From: Kitasatospora kifunensis
GTDB taxonomy: Bacteria > Actinomycetota > Actinomycetes > Streptomycetales > Streptomycetaceae
DNA length: 64,000 nt
Assembly: GCF_014203855.1 (NCBI RefSeq)
Contig: NZ_JACHJV010000001.1
Span: 4,464,001 to 4,528,000, forward strand
Reading direction: 5' to 3'
In this document: positions 25,162 to 33,624 of the stretch, one piece after another
Numbering within the stretch: position 1 is the first letter of the stretch
Layout of the letters: each line of letters opens with the position of its first letter
Made by a program: the position numbers and the translations under genes
Notes under the pieces: generated by a model
What the model saw: the letters and a program-made list of their open reading frames with translations, nothing else
What the model was told of the DNA's origin: nothing
Databases searched by the model: none

Positions 25162-26019
25162 GTGGAGATCGGAGTGGGCCTGCCCACCACAGTCCCCGAC
25201 AAGTCCGGGCCCGAGCTGGCGCAGTGGGCCCGCCGGGCCGAGGAACACGGCTTCGCCAGCCTCGGCGTGCTGGACCGGCTGGTGTACGACAACTTCGAGT
25301 CGCTGGTGTCACTCGCGGCCGCGGCCGCGGTGACCGAGCGGATCCGGCTCGCCAGCACCATCCTGATCGCCGGCTACCGGGGCGGGGCGGCGCTGCTGGC
25401 CAAGCAGGCCGCCACCGTGGACGCGATCTCCGGTGGCCGCCTGGTGCTCGGCGTCGCCGCCGGCGGCCGGGAGGACGACTACGCCGCGACCGGCGCCGAC
25501 TACCCGGGCCGCGGCCCGGGGCTGGACCGGTTGCTCGGCGAGCTCCAGGAGATCTGGGCCGGCGCCGGCCCGAACGGCGGCATCGGCCCGCGGCCCGCGG
25601 GCCCGGACGGGATCCCGTTGCTGGTCGGCGGCCACTCCGCACGCGGAATGCGACGGGCGGCGGCGTTCGGCACGGGCTGGATCGCCGGCGGAAACTCCGT
25701 CACGGCCTACGCGGAGCTGGTGCGGCGGGCGCAGGCGGCCTGGACGGCGGCGGGCCGCACCGAGCGACCCCGGATGGTGTCGCTGGTGTACGCCTGCCTG
25801 GGGCCGGATGCCGGTCGGGTGGCCGGTGGCTATCTGCGCGAGTACTACTCCTTCGTCGGCCCCAAGGCCGAGCGGACGGCCTCGGGCGTGCTCGTCGACG
25901 CCGGTCAGCTCAAGGAGACGGCGCAGGCGTACGCCGAGGCCGGCTGCGACGAGCTGATCCTGCTGCCCTGCACGGCCGACCTCAAGCAGGTCGAACTGCT
26001 GGCCGCCGCGGCGCTCTGA
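25162..26019 (+). CDS. Luciferase-like (LLM class) flavin or F420-dependent oxidoreductase
   Basis: This 285-residue TIM-barrel protein matches LLM-class oxidoreductases: IGVGLPTTVPD at the start, VTERIRLASTILIAGYR, and SGGRLVLGVAAGGREDDY. Members use FMNH2 or F420. It starts with GTG after AAGGAGAG and follows the glycosyltransferase by 69 bases, probably cotranscribed. The expected role is a late redox step on the aglycone; cofactor and substrate cannot be decided by eye. Confidence 0.8.
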   Translation: MEIGVGLPTTVPDKSGPELAQWARRAEEHGFASLGVLDRLVYDNFESLVSLAAAAAVTERIRLASTILIAGYRGGAALLAKQAATVDAISGGRLVLGVAAGGREDDYAATGADYPGRGPGLDRLLGELQEIWAGAGPNGGIGPRPAGPDGIPLLVGGHSARGMRRAAAFGTGWIAGGNSVTAYAELVRRAQAAWTAAGRTERPRMVSLVYACLGPDAGRVAGGYLREYYSFVGPKAERTASGVLVDAGQLKETAQAYAEAGCDELILLPCTADLKQVELLAAAAL

Positions 26020-26038
26020 GCGCCGCCGACCGGCACCG

Positions 26039-26076
26039 AACGGCCCGGCTCCCGCATCGCGCGGGGCCGGGCCGTT
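26039..26076. terminator. Bidirectional terminator hairpin
   Basis: An 11-bp stem (26039-26049 and 26066-26076) extended by CCCGC/GCGGG inside lies between convergent genes. Confidence 0.7.
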
Positions 26077-26089
26077 TCGCGTCAGCAGG

Positions 26090-27400
26090 TCAGGCCACCG
26101 GCGCGGCACCGGTCGGCTGGTGCTCGGCGAGGGCGCCCTGGCCGGGCGGCGCCACCTCCAGCCGGTCCTGCTCGACGCGCGTGTCCGGGTGGAGCAGCCA
26201 CAGCACCGGGCCGGTCATGAAGGTGGTGACCACCGCCATCAGGACCATGAGGGAGTACAACGGCCGGTCCAGCATGCCAAGTTGGAGTCCGACCGAGAGG
26301 ATCACCAGCTCGGTGAGACCACGCGCGTTCATCAGCACGGCCAGCACGCCCGCCTGGCGGAGCGGCAGCCGCCGCGCCCGCGCTCCCACGAACGCTCCCA
26401 GGCCCTTGCCGACGACGGCGGTGAGCAGGATCAGCGCCAGTTCCCACCACCCCCGGGAGCCGAGGTGCGACAGGTCGACGTTCAGGCCCGCCGTGACGAA
26501 GAAGATCGGCAGCAGGAAGACCACGCCGAGGCTGCGCAGACCGTCGGCGATCCCGTGCGCCGGGTCGGGGACCGAGCGCGTGTCGCCGCGCGGCAGGGCG
26601 GCGCCGAACACGAACGCGCCGAAGATGTAGTGCAGGCCCATCCATTCGGTGGCCCAGCAGGAGAGCATCAGGCCGCCCAGTACCGCCGCCACGGCCCCCG
26701 GTGACGGCGTGCCGCGCCCGTCGCGGGTCCTGACCCCCTCCGCCGTCAGGACGCGGCGCAGCACCGGCCGCACCACGCCGAGCAGCAGCGCCAGGTAGGC
26801 CGGCACCAGCAGCAGCCGCCACTGGGCCGGTCCGCCCGAGACCACCACCACGAGCGCGAGCAGCAGCCAGGCGAGCACGTCGGAGGCGGCCGCGCTGGCC
26901 AACGCGAGCCCGCCGGTTGGGGTCTGCATCATCTGCCGGTCGGCCAGGATCCGGGCCAGCACCGGGAACGCCGTGACCGCCATGGCGGTGCCCAGGAAGA
27001 GGATGAAGCCGAGGTGGCTGTGGACCGCGTGGTACGGCAGCAGCCGCACCGCCAGCAGCGCCCCCAGGGCGAACGGCAGGGCGGTCGAGCACAGCGCCAC
27101 GCTCGCCGCGGTCCGCCCCTGGCTGCGCAGCAGGGCGTGTTCCAGCTCGAAACCGGTGAGGAACATGAAGAGTGCCAGGCCCAGCCCGGCCAGCGCGCCC
27201 AGGTAGGGCAGCACGAGGGGCGGCAGCAGGTGGTGGGCGAGGGCACCGTGGAAGAAGGTCGGGCCGATCAGGATCCCGCTGAGGATCTCGCCCAGCACGG
27301 CGGGTTGGCCGATCCGCCGGGCGGCCGCCCCGAGCAGGCGGGCCAGGGCGAGGACGACGGCCAGGGCGAGGAAGAGGGCTTGTGCCTGGGTACTGCTCAT
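26090..27400 (-). CDS. Cation/proton antiporter (CPA2, Kef/NapA type)
   Basis: The 436-residue membrane protein has about 12-13 hydrophobic segments and the antiporter motifs GQPAVLGEILSGILIGPTFF near the N-terminus, LFMFLTGFELE, and GLTELVILSVGLQLGML late. Such antiporters recur in polyketide clusters, where they are thought to aid export or self-protection; this is inference. The start at 27400 has a GGAG site. It lies 148 bases downstream of the monooxygenase at 27549 on the same strand. Confidence 0.85.
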   Translation of the reverse strand: MSSTQAQALFLALAVVLALARLLGAAARRIGQPAVLGEILSGILIGPTFFHGALAHHLLPPLVLPYLGALAGLGLALFMFLTGFELEHALLRSQGRTAASVALCSTALPFALGALLAVRLLPYHAVHSHLGFILFLGTAMAVTAFPVLARILADRQMMQTPTGGLALASAAASDVLAWLLLALVVVVSGGPAQWRLLLVPAYLALLLGVVRPVLRRVLTAEGVRTRDGRGTPSPGAVAAVLGGLMLSCWATEWMGLHYIFGAFVFGAALPRGDTRSVPDPAHGIADGLRSLGVVFLLPIFFVTAGLNVDLSHLGSRGWWELALILLTAVVGKGLGAFVGARARRLPLRQAGVLAVLMNARGLTELVILSVGLQLGMLDRPLYSLMVLMAVVTTFMTGPVLWLLHPDTRVEQDRLEVAPPGQGALAEHQPTGAAPVA

Positions 27401-27548
27401 CTGGACTCCGGTCTGCGTGCGGACGGTGCTGGCGGGTGGCCGCCGGCGGTGGTGGGACACGGCGAGGGGCGGCCCGCTCCGGTGGACGGAGCGGGCCGCC
27501 CCTGGCGGTCCTGCGATGCGGGTCGAACGCTGTGTGCCGGGCGATCTG

Positions 27549-29183
27549 TCAGCCGGCCGCGGCGGCCACCGCGGCGACCGGGTCGAGGCCGGCGGCCCGT
27601 GCGATCGCCTCGGCGAGATCCACCGCGGGAGCCGCGTCGGGACCGGTGGCGCGCCAGGCGACGAAGGCGTCCGGCCGTACCAGCACCGCGCCGCCCGGGG
27701 TGACCCCGTACGCCTCGGCCCAGTCGCGCTCCTTGGGGCGCAACTCGGCGTCCTGGCCGATCCGGTGGACCCGCAGCGGCACGCCGAGCTCGGCCGCCGC
27801 CTGCTCGGCCGCGCTCGCCCAGCTGCCGCCCGCCTCGTCGGTGAGCAGCACGAAGGAGTCCCAGAACAGGTCGATGGTCGAGATGACCTCGCCGTCCCGC
27901 TCCAGCCAGACGTGCGGGGCCCGGGTGCCCGGCTCGCCGCGCAGCTCCAACTGGGGTGAGAGCACCGGCCCGTGGGAGGTGCTGGTGATCGACGAGGAGG
28001 AGTAGCGGTAGCCGAGGGTGATGATGATGTCGTCCACCATCTCGGCCCGGTCCTGCTCGGTGGCGTGCCCGTGCCGGATCCGGTTGCGGACCATCGCCTG
28101 CGCGGCCATCGCGCTGCCCACCGCCCGGCGCTCCGCGTCGTAGGTGTTCAGCAGCTCGTCGCCGGCCCAGCCGTGCAGCACGGCGGCCAGCTTCCAGGCC
28201 AGGTTGTGCGCGTCGTGGATGCCGGTGTTGGCGCCGAACCCGCCGGCCGGCGGGTGCAGGTGGGCCGCGTCGCCGGCCAGGAAGACCCGCTCGGTGCGGA
28301 ACCGCTCGGCCACCAGCTGCGCGCCCTGCCACGGGACCTTGTCGACGATCTCGACGCCCAGGTCGGGGGTGCCGGCCGCGGTCCGGACGATCTCCACACA
28401 CCGCTCGTCGGTGAAGTCCTCGGGCTTCTCGCCGAGTTCGGGGTGGTAGAGCGGAGCCGCCAGGTACGGGTCGCAGCCGTGCAGCCGGGACAGGCCCATC
28501 AGGGTGTTGTTGACATTGGCGTAGCAGAGGATGAACTTGCGGCCCTTGAGGACGACTTCGAGCTCGGGGGCCTTGAAGTAGATGCTCAGCGCGTTGAAGA
28601 CGGTGCCGCGGCCGACCCGTTCCACGCCCAGCTGCCGGCGCACCGCGCTGTTGGCACCGTCCGCACCCACCAGGTAGTCGGCGCGCACGGTGAAGCGCTT
28701 GCCGGTGGCGTTCTCCTCGACGAGCGCGGTGACACCGTCCTCGTCCTGGCTGAACTCCACCAGGCGGGTGCCGAACCGGACGTCCGAGCCGAACTCCCTG
28801 GCCTTCTCGACCAGGACCTTCTCGTAGCGGTCCTGGCCGCAGCCCATCACCCGCTCGGGGCTGACGGTGGGCCCGTCCAGTGACGGGGCTTCCAGTACCA
28901 CCGCGTCGTCGATCTCGGCGAAGGTGTTGACCTGGATGATCCCACCCTCGAAGTACGGGTGGGAGTCGCCCATTTCGAGCCTGCGGATGTCGGCGTGGAT
29001 GCCGGCGGCGCGGAACAGCTCCAGGGTGCGTGCCTGGAGGCCCGGCGCCCGCGGCAGCAGTGAGGTGCCGTCGCGCTTCTCGAGCACCATCGTGCGGATC
29101 CCGTGGCGCCCGCTGAAGAGGGCGGTGGAGAGGCCGACCGGCCCCGCTCCCACGATCAACACAGGGATGTTCACGTCATACAT
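27549..29183 (-). CDS. Class A FAD-dependent aromatic hydroxylase (PgaE/RdmE-like) 2
   Basis: This 544-residue flavoprotein has GAGPVGLSTALFSGRHG near residue 12, GADGANSAVRRQLG, and GDAAHLHPPAGGFGANTGI with DAHNLAWKLA, then a thioredoxin-like C-terminal region. It is related to the enzyme at 20540 but distinct (SFVLLTDE, EAYGVTPGGAVLVRPD). The ATG at 29183 has a GGGGA site. Two such hydroxylases are normal for heavily oxidised pentangular polyketides. It is divergent from an O-methyltransferase. Confidence 0.9.
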   Translation of the reverse strand: MYDVNIPVLIVGAGPVGLSTALFSGRHGIRTMVLEKRDGTSLLPRAPGLQARTLELFRAAGIHADIRRLEMGDSHPYFEGGIIQVNTFAEIDDAVVLEAPSLDGPTVSPERVMGCGQDRYEKVLVEKAREFGSDVRFGTRLVEFSQDEDGVTALVEENATGKRFTVRADYLVGADGANSAVRRQLGVERVGRGTVFNALSIYFKAPELEVVLKGRKFILCYANVNNTLMGLSRLHGCDPYLAAPLYHPELGEKPEDFTDERCVEIVRTAAGTPDLGVEIVDKVPWQGAQLVAERFRTERVFLAGDAAHLHPPAGGFGANTGIHDAHNLAWKLAAVLHGWAGDELLNTYDAERRAVGSAMAAQAMVRNRIRHGHATEQDRAEMVDDIIITLGYRYSSSSITSTSHGPVLSPQLELRGEPGTRAPHVWLERDGEVISTIDLFWDSFVLLTDEAGGSWASAAEQAAAELGVPLRVHRIGQDAELRPKERDWAEAYGVTPGGAVLVRPDAFVAWRATGPDAAPAVDLAEAIARAAGLDPVAAVAAAAG

Positions 29184-29367
29184 GCGTGTCCCCTCATGAA
29201 CTGATGAACAGTTGCCTCGTGCCCGGGCGGGCGAGGACCGGCTGAACGGCTGAACCGTTCCGGTGCGCGGGTGAGGCGGGTCGATCCGCGGCACGGAGAA
29301 CAGAGGTACCGACGGCGGCTCGAGGATTCCTGGCATCCGGGTCGCGTCCCCGGTGCTGTCCGCGGCC

Positions 29368-29396
29368 TCCAGGCAGGTTCGAGGTTGGCTCCACAT
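29368..29396 (+). promoter_or_regulatory. SARP box, three heptamers
   Basis: TCCAGGC, TCGAGGT and TCCACAT occur at exact 11-bp intervals, 70-98 bp upstream of the O-methyltransferase start. Confidence 0.65.
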
Positions 29397-29465
29397 CCGG
29401 CTGACAGCGTCTTGGCCGACCGGTGCGGCGCCTGGCAGGCAGGCGTCCAGGAAGGAGTCCTTACC

Positions 29466-30485
29466 ATGACGACCAAGGCCCCGGACGTCGGCACCGCCGC
29501 AGGAATCCTGCGGCTGGGCAACGCGTTCTGCGACGCGAAGGCCCTGCTGACCGCGGTGGAGCTGGACCTGTTCACCCACCTGCACAAGGCTCCGGGCGGC
29601 GCGGCCACCGTCGAGGAGATCAAGGAACTGCTGTCGCTGCACGGGCGAGGGCTGCGCGACTTCCTCGACCTGCTGACGGCCCTGAAGGTGCTGGAGCGCC
29701 AGGACGGGCGCTACCGCAACGCGCCGGGCACGGACAAGCACCTGGTGCGCGGGGGAGCGGCCTTCGTCGGCGGCTTCCTGCTGCGCTCCAGCCGCAACCT
29801 CTACCCCGCCTGGGGCCGGCTCGGCGAGGCGCTGCGCACGGGCGAGCAGCAGTCCGGCAGCCACTACGACGAGGTGACCCAGAACCCGGAGATCCTGCGC
29901 CAGTTCATCGGGAGCATGGACGCCTTCACCAACGTCCTGGGCACCCAGCTGATCGAGGCCTACGACTGGTCGGGCCACGGCTCGGTGCTGGACGTGGGCG
30001 GCGCCCGCGGCAACCTGGCCTCGCAGATCGTCCGGGCCCAGCCGCACCTGGCCGGGCACGTCTTCGACCTGCCCGAGATGGAGCCCTTCGCCAAGGAGCT
30101 GGTGGCCGAGCTCGCACTCACCGACCGCCTGGAGTTCCACGGCGGCAGCTTCTTCACCGACCCGCTGCCGTCGGCGGACGTGGTGATCCTCGGGCACGTG
30201 CTGCACGACTGGGACCCGAAGCAGCGCGAGGCCCTGGTGCACAAGGCGTTCGACGCGGTGAACCCGGGCGGGACCCTGCTGGTCTACGACCGGATGCTCG
30301 ACGACGAGCCGGAGCACGCGGAGAACCTGGTGATCAGCCTCGACATGCTGTTGGTCACCGACGGCGGCTCGGAGTACCCGGCCGCCGAGATCGTCGGCTA
30401 CGCGCAGCACGCCGGCTTCGTCCGTACCGAGGTCACCCCGCTGGGTGACTACGACACGCTGGTCACCTGCTACAAGGCCGGCTGA
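29466..30485 (+). CDS. SAM-dependent O-methyltransferase 1
   Basis: This 339-residue protein is a plant-COMT/TcmN-C-type methyltransferase with an N-terminal dimerisation helix domain (LRLGNAFCDAKALLTAVELD, LHGRGLRDFLDLLTAL) and a Rossmann domain (VLDVGGARGNLASQIV for SAM, LGHVLHDWDPKQ with the catalytic His). It is a close paralogue of the gene at 43338, sharing the start APDVGTAAGILRLGN. It should methylate a phenolic hydroxyl of the polyketide. It is preceded by a SARP box and followed by a terminator. Confidence 0.92.
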   Translation: MTTKAPDVGTAAGILRLGNAFCDAKALLTAVELDLFTHLHKAPGGAATVEEIKELLSLHGRGLRDFLDLLTALKVLERQDGRYRNAPGTDKHLVRGGAAFVGGFLLRSSRNLYPAWGRLGEALRTGEQQSGSHYDEVTQNPEILRQFIGSMDAFTNVLGTQLIEAYDWSGHGSVLDVGGARGNLASQIVRAQPHLAGHVFDLPEMEPFAKELVAELALTDRLEFHGGSFFTDPLPSADVVILGHVLHDWDPKQREALVHKAFDAVNPGGTLLVYDRMLDDEPEHAENLVISLDMLLVTDGGSEYPAAEIVGYAQHAGFVRTEVTPLGDYDTLVTCYKAG

Positions 30486-30495
30486 CCCCGCTCGA

Positions 30496-30535
30496 ACAGT
30501 GCGCCCCCCGGTCCACGGACCGGGGGGCGCACTGT
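30496..30535. terminator. Strong terminator hairpin
   Basis: A perfect 19-bp inverted repeat (30496-30514 and 30517-30535) follows the O-methyltransferase stop within 11 bases. Confidence 0.8.
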
Positions 30536-30797
30536 CGTTGGGCGCGCGCGAAGCGTCGCCGTCAGCGGCTCGAGTCCGGCTGGGGCGGCGGTGGGCACGC
30601 GGCGGAGCCGATCGCCGTGCACGTGCAGATGGCTTGAACCGGTCAACTGGAACTGGGGTGTTGACGTGCAGGGCGCGGTATTCGCCTTCCCTCGGGAGCC
30701 CTCGTGAATCCGCAGGTCATGGACATGCGGAGCGGAATCCTTCGGTCGTGCCCGGACCGATCGTCCCAGCGGGCGCGGCTGGATCGACCGACAGAAC

Positions 30798-30840
30798 TCC
30801 AACCGGATTCGAGTGTTCCTCGAGTTGGGACCGACACTAT
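30798..30840 (+). promoter_or_regulatory. SARP box with -10 element
   Basis: TCCAACC, TCGAGTG and TCGAGTT occur at exact 11-bp intervals (30798, 30809, 30820). A CACTAT -10-like hexamer follows at 30835-30840, 8 bases after the last repeat, which is the spacing described for SARP promoters. The beta-helix gene starts 83 bases downstream. Confidence 0.7.
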
Positions 30841-30922
30841 TCGGCCAGCTCGACGAATCGACCAGCAGTAGCCACCAGAGCAGGGCGGGCGGGGGACACC
30901 GTTCGGCCCGAAGGGGTGCAGG

Positions 30923-32596
30923 ATGAGAAAACCTTCGCGGATACGCGCTATCGCGGGGATGCTCGCGACCATCGGCCTGGTGCTCGCGGCGGCGGGTCCC
31001 GCCTCGGCGGGTGCCACTGTGGCCGGTACCACTGTGGCGGGTGCCGCCACGGCGGGAGCCACTGTGGCCGGTACCACCGCGGCGGGTACCACTGTGGCGG
31101 GGGCCACCGGTGCCACCGGGGCCGACAGTGCCACGGCCGAAGCAGGCTTCTGGACCATCGGCACCACGTACTACGTCGACTGTTCCGCGGGCAACGACGC
31201 GGCGGCCGGCACCAGCACCGGCACCGCCTGGCGCACGCTGGCCCGGGTCAACTCCGTGGTGCTCCAACCGGGCGACGCCGTGCGCCTGCGCGGTGGGACG
31301 ACCTGCGCCGGCACGCTGGCCCCGCAGGGTTCGGGCAACGCGATCTGGCCGGTGACGCTCAACTCCTACGGCAGCGGCCAGGCCCACATCGACGGGCAGG
31401 GCGCCACCGCCGCGATCTTCCTGCACAACGTCCAGGGCTACGCCCTGAGCAACCTGGAGGTCAGCAACACCGGCCCGGCGCCCACCACCGGTCAGCAGCG
31501 GGTGGGCGTCTACGTCCTGCTGACGGACTACGGCACGGGCAGCTACTACCAGCTGAGCGGCCTGAACGTGCACGACGTCAACGGCAGCGACTCGCGCTAC
31601 CCCAACCCCACCGGCGGGATCGTCTTCGAGGCGGGCGGCAGCACCACGCCCACCGGCTTCGACAACATCAGGATCCTCGACAACACGGTGACGCACGTCG
31701 ACCGGACCGGCATCGCGCTGGTCTCCTCCTGGCAGCGCCGGGCCCTCAACCCGACCGGCCCCGGCACCATGTTCGTCCCGTTGACCCGGGTGCTCATCTG
31801 CTCGAACACGGTGACGAACATCGGCGGCGACGGGATCCTGGTCTTCAACGGGGCCAGCCCGGTGGTGCAGTACAACGTCATCAACGGCTTCAACGAACGC
31901 TCCAGCGACTACAACGTGGGTGCCTACCCGTGGAACTCCGACAACGCGGTGTTCCAGTACAACGACGTCTCACACGGAGTCAGTCCCGCGATGGCGTTCG
32001 ACTTCGAGGGCGGCAACTCGGGTGCCGTCTACCAGTACAACTTCTCCCATGACAACGGCGGCGGAGCCCTGTTCAGCTGCCCCTCGCAGGGCACCGCGTC
32101 CACCGGCAGCATCTTCCGCTACAACATCAGCCAGAACGACGTGGGCAGCGGCGGCCTGGGTGTGATCACGATGCCGTGCGGCGACGAGCCGAACTCGCAG
32201 ATCTACAACAACACCTTCTACGACCCGACCAGCCCGAACATGGTGCTCACCACGGGCGCCTCGACCTTCGCCTTCACCAACAACATCTTCGTCGGCCAGC
32301 CCAGCGGCTCGGTGTTCAACGATCCGGTCAGCACCTACTCGTACAACGTCTTCCAGAACATCAGCGGCGCCACCTCGTTCGGTGCCCACGCGACGCAGGG
32401 CACGGCGATGTTCGTCGCCCCCGGCACGGCGACCTCGCTCAACACCGCCACCGGCTACCAGCTGGCCACGGGCTCACCGGCGCTCGCCACCGGGGCCGTG
32501 GTGGCCGGCAACGCCACGACCGACTACTTCGGTGACCCGATTCCGGTGTTCAGCCCCAACATCGGCGCCTACCAGGGTGCCGCGGCCGGGTCCTGA
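30923..32596 (+). CDS. Secreted right-handed parallel beta-helix protein
   Basis: This 557-residue protein begins with a Sec signal (RKPSRIRAI, hydrophobic core, cut predicted after ASA near residue 29). Residues 30-66 are a low-complexity run of ATVAG/TTVAG repeats. The mature part (TYYVDCSAGNDAAAGTSTGT, VQPGD-like VLQPGDAVRLRGG, then NNTF, NNIF and DNTV turns) is the pattern of pectate-lyase-like parallel beta-helix proteins. I see no catalytic signature that defines a substrate. Its promoter carries a SARP box, so it appears to belong to the cluster regulon although a secreted beta-helix is unusual there. Confidence 0.8.
   Translation: MRKPSRIRAIAGMLATIGLVLAAAGPASAGATVAGTTVAGAATAGATVAGTTAAGTTVAGATGATGADSATAEAGFWTIGTTYYVDCSAGNDAAAGTSTGTAWRTLARVNSVVLQPGDAVRLRGGTTCAGTLAPQGSGNAIWPVTLNSYGSGQAHIDGQGATAAIFLHNVQGYALSNLEVSNTGPAPTTGQQRVGVYVLLTDYGTGSYYQLSGLNVHDVNGSDSRYPNPTGGIVFEAGGSTTPTGFDNIRILDNTVTHVDRTGIALVSSWQRRALNPTGPGTMFVPLTRVLICSNTVTNIGGDGILVFNGASPVVQYNVINGFNERSSDYNVGAYPWNSDNAVFQYNDVSHGVSPAMAFDFEGGNSGAVYQYNFSHDNGGGALFSCPSQGTASTGSIFRYNISQNDVGSGGLGVITMPCGDEPNSQIYNNTFYDPTSPNMVLTTGASTFAFTNNIFVGQPSGSVFNDPVSTYSYNVFQNISGATSFGAHATQGTAMFVAPGTATSLNTATGYQLATGSPALATGAVVAGNATTDYFGDPIPVFSPNIGAYQGAAAGS
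31007..31118 (+). repeat. TVAG-coding low-complexity repeat within the beta-helix gene
   Basis: Units coding (A/T)TVAG or (A/T)TAAG recur seven or so times just after the signal peptide, forming a flexible Ala/Gly/Thr linker. Confidence 0.8.
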
Positions 32597-32614
32597 CCGA
32601 ACCGGTCCACACCC

Positions 32615-32667
32615 GCGGCGGACGTCGCCGCGAGCCCCGGTGCGGGACTCGCGGCGACGTCCGCCGC
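32615..32667. terminator. Bidirectional terminator hairpin
   Basis: A perfect 20-bp inverted repeat (32615-32634 and 32648-32667) with a 13-nt loop lies between convergent genes. Confidence 0.8.
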
Positions 32668-32684
32668 CGTGCGGGGCGGGTCCG

Positions 32685-33158
32685 TCAGTAGCGGCCGGCG
32701 ACGGTTGCGGCCAGGTAGGCCGCGAAGTCCGGCTCCGGGGTGGAGAGCACGTGCCGCACCCAGGCGTCCCGCTCGTGGCCGATGGCGACCAGTTCCCAGA
32801 CGCACGCCGTCGCGTCGCCCGGGGCCGGCGCCAGCGCCGTCAGGTCGTCCCAGCCGGCCAGCCAGGTCCTGGTGTGCAGGATCAGCCGGTTGGGGCTCCA
32901 CCACCCCACCACGACGTAACAGCCGTCCTCGTCCTCGTGCACCACACTGAACCCGTACCCGGCCGCCGGCGTGGCCGGCAGTGACCGGCGCACGGCCAGC
33001 CGGGCGAAGTCCAGCACCTCGGGCGCCGGGGTGTCGCGCAGCGCCGACACCCCGTACCGCTTCACCGTCCAGCCCTGGACCGACTCCGTCGCCAGCGCCG
33101 TGATCGAGCGCAAGGCGTACTCCACCGGGCGTTGCCCCACCTGCGTGTCCGTGGTCAT
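32685..33158 (-). CDS. Hypothetical protein adjacent to the hydrazine operon
   Basis: This 157-residue soluble protein is not recognised. It has a moderately conserved look (VEYALRSITALATE, YGFSVVHEDEDGCYVVVGWW, ATACVWELVAIGHERDAWV) and is rich in Trp. The ATG at 33158 is chosen as the first start before the continuous conserved-looking part. It is divergent from the cupin/MetRS-like operon with only about 115 bases between them, so a shared promoter region and a linked function are possible. Confidence 0.6.
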   Translation of the reverse strand: MTTDTQVGQRPVEYALRSITALATESVQGWTVKRYGVSALRDTPAPEVLDFARLAVRRSLPATPAAGYGFSVVHEDEDGCYVVVGWWSPNRLILHTRTWLAGWDDLTALAPAPGDATACVWELVAIGHERDAWVRHVLSTPEPDFAAYLAATVAGRY

Positions 33159-33190
33159 ACCGGTGATGGTGGCACGGCACCCCGGTGCTG

Positions 33191-33219
33191 CCAACCTCCC
33201 TTCGAGGGCTTCTCGAGTG
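33191..33219 (+). promoter_or_regulatory. SARP box of the hydrazine operon
   Basis: TCGAGGG (33202) and TCGAGTG (33213) are exactly 11 bp apart, with a weaker CCAACCT a further 11 bp upstream (33191). The cupin gene starts 54 bases downstream of the last repeat. Confidence 0.65.
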
Positions 33220-33273
33220 CCGCCGCCGACGATCGGCCCGTCAGGCCAGCACACCACCGCGGAGGAGGGCCCC

Positions 33274-33624
33274 GTGCAGAAGTTCACCATCGGCGACTCG
33301 AAGCTGGAGAGCGAGTACGGCATCGGCATCGGCCGATGGGACCGCTACCCAGGCACCGGGAACCTGCCGTTCGACGCGATGTGGTGCCAGGTGCCGGCCG
33401 ACTCGCAGAGCACGCCGGACTCGCACCCCGAGGTGGAACTGGCGATCGTGCTGGGCGGGGAGGCCACCTTCACGGTGGACGGCGTGGACACCGCGGCACC
33501 GGTGGGCACGGCGATGCTGCTGAGTCCGGGCGAGCGCCACGTGATCACCGCGAACGGCGGGCCGGTCAGCATCCTCAGCATCTACTGGCTGCCCGGGACC
33601 GGGCGGGTGTCCGATGACGCCTGA
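33274..33624 (+). CDS. Cupin subunit of a split hydrazine synthetase
   Basis: This 116-residue single cupin has likely metal ligands in SHPEVELAIVLGGEATF and SPGERHVITANG. It starts with GTG after GGAGGAGGG and overlaps the next gene by 11 bases. In characterised N-N forming enzymes of the Spb40/Tri28 type, a cupin domain that rearranges an N6-hydroxylysine ester is fused to a MetRS-like domain. Here the two domains appear as adjacent overlapping genes in the same order, cupin first. The cupin would catalyse the N-N bond step joining glycine nitrogen to lysine N6. Assignment rests on context as much as sequence. Confidence 0.75.
   Translation: MQKFTIGDSKLESEYGIGIGRWDRYPGTGNLPFDAMWCQVPADSQSTPDSHPEVELAIVLGGEATFTVDGVDTAAPVGTAMLLSPGERHVITANGGPVSILSIYWLPGTGRVSDDA

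Larger units (their letters stand above)
30486..30922. other. Intergenic region upstream of the beta-helix gene
   Basis: The 437 bases contain the terminator at 30496-30535 and the SARP box with -10 element at 30798-30840. Between them I see no gene with a ribosome site; the open frames are GC-driven. Confidence 0.5.

Noticed and set aside
33274..33624. Cupin taken as another TcmJ-type polyketide cyclase
   Set aside because: It is overlapped by a MetRS-like gene and lacks the long TcmJ-like N-terminus; a TcmJ-type cupin already exists at 12674.
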